Part shown: one piece after another, positions 27,995 to 30,569 of the stretch
How the letters are laid out: every line of letters begins with the position of its first letter
How positions within the stretch are numbered: position 1 is the stretch's first letter
NCBI GenBank assembly: GCA_045106685.1
Contig: JBGCFB010000083.1
Span: 1 to 30,569, forward strand
From: JAUIGE01 sp045106685
GTDB taxonomy: Bacteria > Bacteroidota > Bacteroidia > J057
Reading direction: 5' to 3'
Length of the DNA stretch: 30,569 nucleotides
Made by a program: the position numbers and the translations under genes
Notes under the pieces: generated by a model
The model's input: only the letters and a program-made list of their open reading frames with translations
What the model was told of the DNA's origin: nothing
The model's database searches: none

Positions 27995-29335
27995 GTGTAT
28001 TTTATAAAAAAGACTACAGGAGAGGATTTTCGGACGCTTGGCTTCTTTTTGATTCCTGTCCCATTCCTGATCTATCTTTTATACATAATCCCAAGGGAAG
28101 CCAGTCTGGCAGTCCTTGGGATATTTTCTTGTTTGTTTATTTGGCACGGACTAATCTACACAAAGCTCCCCAAGATCCCCTTAAAGTGGATCATCCTGGC
28201 TGGACTCGCCTATCGCATACTTGCGGTTCCACCAACCCCTAGTCTTTCCGACGACTATTTCCGATTTTTGTGGGACGGGCAATTGCTTATTCATGGAGAA
28301 AACCCATTCTCAAGACTCCCAGAAGACATTAAGCCAACAGAATACGCAGCACTAGGACTCCAACAAGGCCTTTATACAGGATTAAATTCACCTTCATATT
28401 TCACCATTTATCCTCCTGTCAATCAGGGCTTTTTTGCATTAGCAGCAGCGATAGGCGGCGACAATATACCTCGCGGATTATGGGTACTAAAACTCGCAAT
28501 CCTACTTGCAGAGATATTGAGTTTTTGGTTTTTGTACAAACTTTTATGTGCGTGGAAAAAGCCGACATGGTGGCTTGGACTGTATGCATTGAATCCATTA
28601 GTGATCGTAGAGCTTACTGGAAATATTCACTTTGAATCATGGATGATATGTGGCATCCTCGGTAGTTTATATTTTTTACAAAAACATAAAATTATCATTT
28701 CTGCCGTTTTTTGTGGGATAGCAATCGCGAGTAAGCTTCTTCCTATCATGTTTTTCCCACTCCTGATTCCTGTGCTTGGCTGGAGAAAAAGCATCATATA
28801 TGGAGCAGTTGCAAGCCTGGTAGGCTTCGTGGGTTTTTTAGCATTACCGCACCCAGAAGCAGTCTTTAACATATTGGAAAGTGTCGGCTTGTACTTTGAA
28901 AATTTCGAATTCAATTCGAGTATTTATCAATGGTTAAAATGGGCCGGCATTCCTCATAAGCTACTGGGAAAGACGCTCCCGCTTCTTGTGATACTGAGCA
29001 TCCTCTATATGACATGGCGAAGCAAAGACAAAGGGCTCAATATTCTTGCGCGTAACATGCTTATTGCTTTAAGCTTATATTTTATATGTGCACGCATCGT
29101 GCATCCTTGGTACATCACGACTCTTGTGGCACTAACCAGTCTTACACAACTGCGATACCCGCTTATTTGGACAAGCCTTTTGCCCATTACATACCTCACG
29201 TACGAAACCACTTTATACCAGCAACCCTATGCGCTTATGAGCCTGGCATACATCGTTCTGGCTATTTATACATTTTTTGAAATAAAGCAACTGCCTGATA
29301 ACCAGGCGCTAAGCTCAAAATATCACAGTCCGTGA
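27995..29335 (+). CDS. GT-C type membrane glycosyltransferase (mannosyltransferase-like)
   Basis: 446 residues with about ten to twelve hydrophobic helices. S-D-D-Y-F-R-F-L-W-D-G in the first large loop, with H-G-E-N-P-F and Y-P-P-V-N-Q behind it, is the pattern of polyprenyl-phosphate-sugar dependent GT-C enzymes (GT87 and mannosyltransferase-like); the paired Asp is the likely catalytic site. The start is GTG at 27995-27997, one base behind the porZ stop; the ATG formed by the stop codon (TAATG) leads to a stop after four codons and is no alternative. The spacing indicates translation coupled to porZ. Substrate unknown. Linking it to the lipid anchors of T9SS cargo is an inference from neighbourhood only. 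Confidence 0.82.
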   Translation: MYFIKKTTGEDFRTLGFFLIPVPFLIYLLYIIPREASLAVLGIFSCLFIWHGLIYTKLPKIPLKWIILAGLAYRILAVPPTPSLSDDYFRFLWDGQLLIHGENPFSRLPEDIKPTEYAALGLQQGLYTGLNSPSYFTIYPPVNQGFFALAAAIGGDNIPRGLWVLKLAILLAEILSFWFLYKLLCAWKKPTWWLGLYALNPLVIVELTGNIHFESWMICGILGSLYFLQKHKIIISAVFCGIAIASKLLPIMFFPLLIPVLGWRKSIIYGAVASLVGFVGFLALPHPEAVFNILESVGLYFENFEFNSSIYQWLKWAGIPHKLLGKTLPLLVILSILYMTWRSKDKGLNILARNMLIALSLYFICARIVHPWYITTLVALTSLTQLRYPLIWTSLLPITYLTYETTLYQQPYALMSLAYIVLAIYTFFEIKQLPDNQALSSKYHSP

Positions 29336-29390
29336 ACTGAAAGCTGCAAAAGTCAATCCTATCCTGTATTTTTACGCGGCAACTCGCTAC

Positions 29391-30557
29391 ATGGAGAATA
29401 ACTACATCGTATCAGCCCGAAAATATCGACCAGGCACATTTGCCTCGGTCGTGGGACAGTCTCATGTCACCAATACGCTCAAGAGTGCTATACTCATGCA
29501 GCAATTGGCGCATGCATATCTGTTTTCCGGGCCACGAGGAGTAGGCAAAACTACTTGTGCGCGTATTCTTGCAAAAGCGATCAACTGCGAAGACCTTCAA
29601 AGTGACGGAGAGCCTTGCAATGCTTGTGAATCATGTAACTCCTTCAATGAAGGAAAGAACATTACGATCCACGAATTAGATGCAGCATCTAATAATAGCG
29701 TAGATGACATTCGAAACCTGATCGAACAGACGCGCTATATGCCTCCAGCTGGCAAAGATGGCAAGCCTCGACGCAGTGTTTATATCATTGATGAGGTTCA
29801 CATGCTCACGCAGGCGGCATTCAATGCTTTTCTCAAAACGCTTGAGGAACCGCCAGCACATGTGCTCTTTATTCTCGCTACGACAGAAAAGCATAAAATC
29901 CTCCCCACGATCCTTTCGCGTTGCCAAAAGCACGATTTCAGAAGAATCAAGGTAGAAGATATCGCTCAGCACCTCCAGTATATTACTGATCAGGAGAAAA
30001 TCGAAGCAGATTTGCATGCGCTCCAGCAGATTGCCCTCAAGGCAGACGGAGCCCTGCGAGACGCACTCAGCTTGTTCGACCAGCTCGTAAGCTACAGCAG
30101 TGGCAAACTCAGCTATGAGTCTGTTTTGGAGAATCTCAATATCCTTGACTATGACTACTATTTCAAAGTAGGCGAAGCGATGCGCGCCGGAGGGCATAAA
30201 GAGTTACTTCTTTTGCTGAACGAGGTTATCGAAAAGGGATTTGAAGCAAAAGACTTCATTGTGGGCCTTACGGAACACTTTAGAAACCTGCTCGTCAGTC
30301 AGACGCCTGAGACCGTCAATCTCCTTAACACTTCTGAGAATGTCAAAGCGCGCTACCTGGAGCAAAGCCAGAGCCTTGCGCCAAGCACATTGCTCAATGC
30401 ATTTAATCTGTGCAGCGAAGCTGAGCGCCACACAAAATCAACGGGTAGCCCAAGGCTCGTGGTCGAGCTTTGCCTCGTGAAACTTGCCCATTTGGATGCT
30501 GTTGTAGCTGTTATGGCGAATGGGGGAAACGAACAGGCTGAAAAAAAAAAGCACTAG
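29391..30557 (+). CDS. dnaX: DNA polymerase III subunit gamma/tau, short form at a slippery A run
   Basis: 388 codons in the frame seen. The AAA+ clamp-loader part is complete: Walker A G-P-R-G-V-G-K-T-T near residue 45, a four-cysteine zinc site around residues 66-82 (C-x8-9-C-x2-C-x2-C), Walker B Y-I-I-D-E-V-H near 126, sensor 1 A-T-T-E-K-H and the arginine finger S-R-C-Q, then the helical lid and collar (to about 365). Tau normally continues to 550-650 residues with a flexible linker and a polymerase/helicase-binding end. Here the frame reads E-K-K-K-H-stop: ten A (30541-30550) stand directly before the TAG at 30555-30557. Both other frames stay open to the end of the window. See the finding on slippage. 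Separate transcription from the gene before it is likely (55-base gap), but no good promoter was seen. Confidence 0.92.
   Translation: MENNYIVSARKYRPGTFASVVGQSHVTNTLKSAILMQQLAHAYLFSGPRGVGKTTCARILAKAINCEDLQSDGEPCNACESCNSFNEGKNITIHELDAASNNSVDDIRNLIEQTRYMPPAGKDGKPRRSVYIIDEVHMLTQAAFNAFLKTLEEPPAHVLFILATTEKHKILPTILSRCQKHDFRRIKVEDIAQHLQYITDQEKIEADLHALQQIALKADGALRDALSLFDQLVSYSSGKLSYESVLENLNILDYDYYFKVGEAMRAGGHKELLLLLNEVIEKGFEAKDFIVGLTEHFRNLLVSQTPETVNLLNTSENVKARYLEQSQSLAPSTLLNAFNLCSEAERHTKSTGSPRLVVELCLVKLAHLDAVVAVMANGGNEQAEKKKH
30541..30550 (+). other. A10 homopolymer at the gamma/tau junction of dnaX
   Basis: Ten A in a row just behind the clamp-loader domain. Zero frame ends after 5 further codons. 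With nine A the frame would go on as K-K-S-T-S-A-N-P; with eleven A as K-K-K-A-L-A-Q-I-P. dnaX is a known site of ribosomal or transcriptional slippage at A-runs. A sequencing error in the homopolymer cannot be excluded. Confidence 0.6.
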
Positions 30558-30569
30558 CGCAAATCCCGC

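Overview
The window is chromosomal DNA of a Bacteroidota bacterium, most likely of the Saprospiria/Lewinella kind (the lineage below phylum level is inference). The reasons are a PorZ-type component of the type IX secretion system (T9SS), a T9SS C-terminal sorting domain, a TamL-type lipidated Omp85 protein, a giant HYR/SprB-repeat surface protein, and promoters of the Bacteroidota form (TAnnTTTG near -7 with a TTTG-like -33 box) in place of sigma70 boxes. No insertion sequence, prophage, CRISPR array, tRNA or rRNA was seen.

Layout. 1-8.5 kb is ordinary core and accessory chromosome: the tail of an unknown gene, a lipoprotein, a TrpF-like protein, a GtrA/GT-C membrane glycosyltransferase, a TrmH/SpoU RNA methyltransferase divergent from tamL, and a GNAT acetyltransferase that overlaps the end of tamL. 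Three intergenic spaces here (140-203, 2197-2259, 5310-5417) carry inverted arrays built from 7-base units; two of them share the same heptamer words. 8.5-9.42 kb has no long gene. It holds a possible 58-codon gene with its own terminator and a compact transcription unit (strong promoter, a rod-shaped RNA of about 100 nt, strong terminator) that I read as an unannotated 6S-like RNA.

9.4-24.8 kb is a cell-surface block on the minus strand: a possible 120-aa ORF, a 4568-aa protein with Ig-like, HYR and SprB modules and a dockerin-like end, and then a small T9SS-sorted protein whose N-terminal domain looks cohesin-like. The pair could be a surface scaffold in which the T9SS-sorted protein holds the giant one. 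This is the most interesting system hypothesis of the window, but it is inference.

25-30.6 kb: a small lipoprotein on the minus strand, then porZ and a tightly coupled GT-C type membrane protein on the plus strand, then dnaX. The dnaX reading frame stops after 388 codons, directly behind a run of ten A, so it looks either like a slippage-controlled gamma/tau gene or like a homopolymer error; the window ends 12 bases later.
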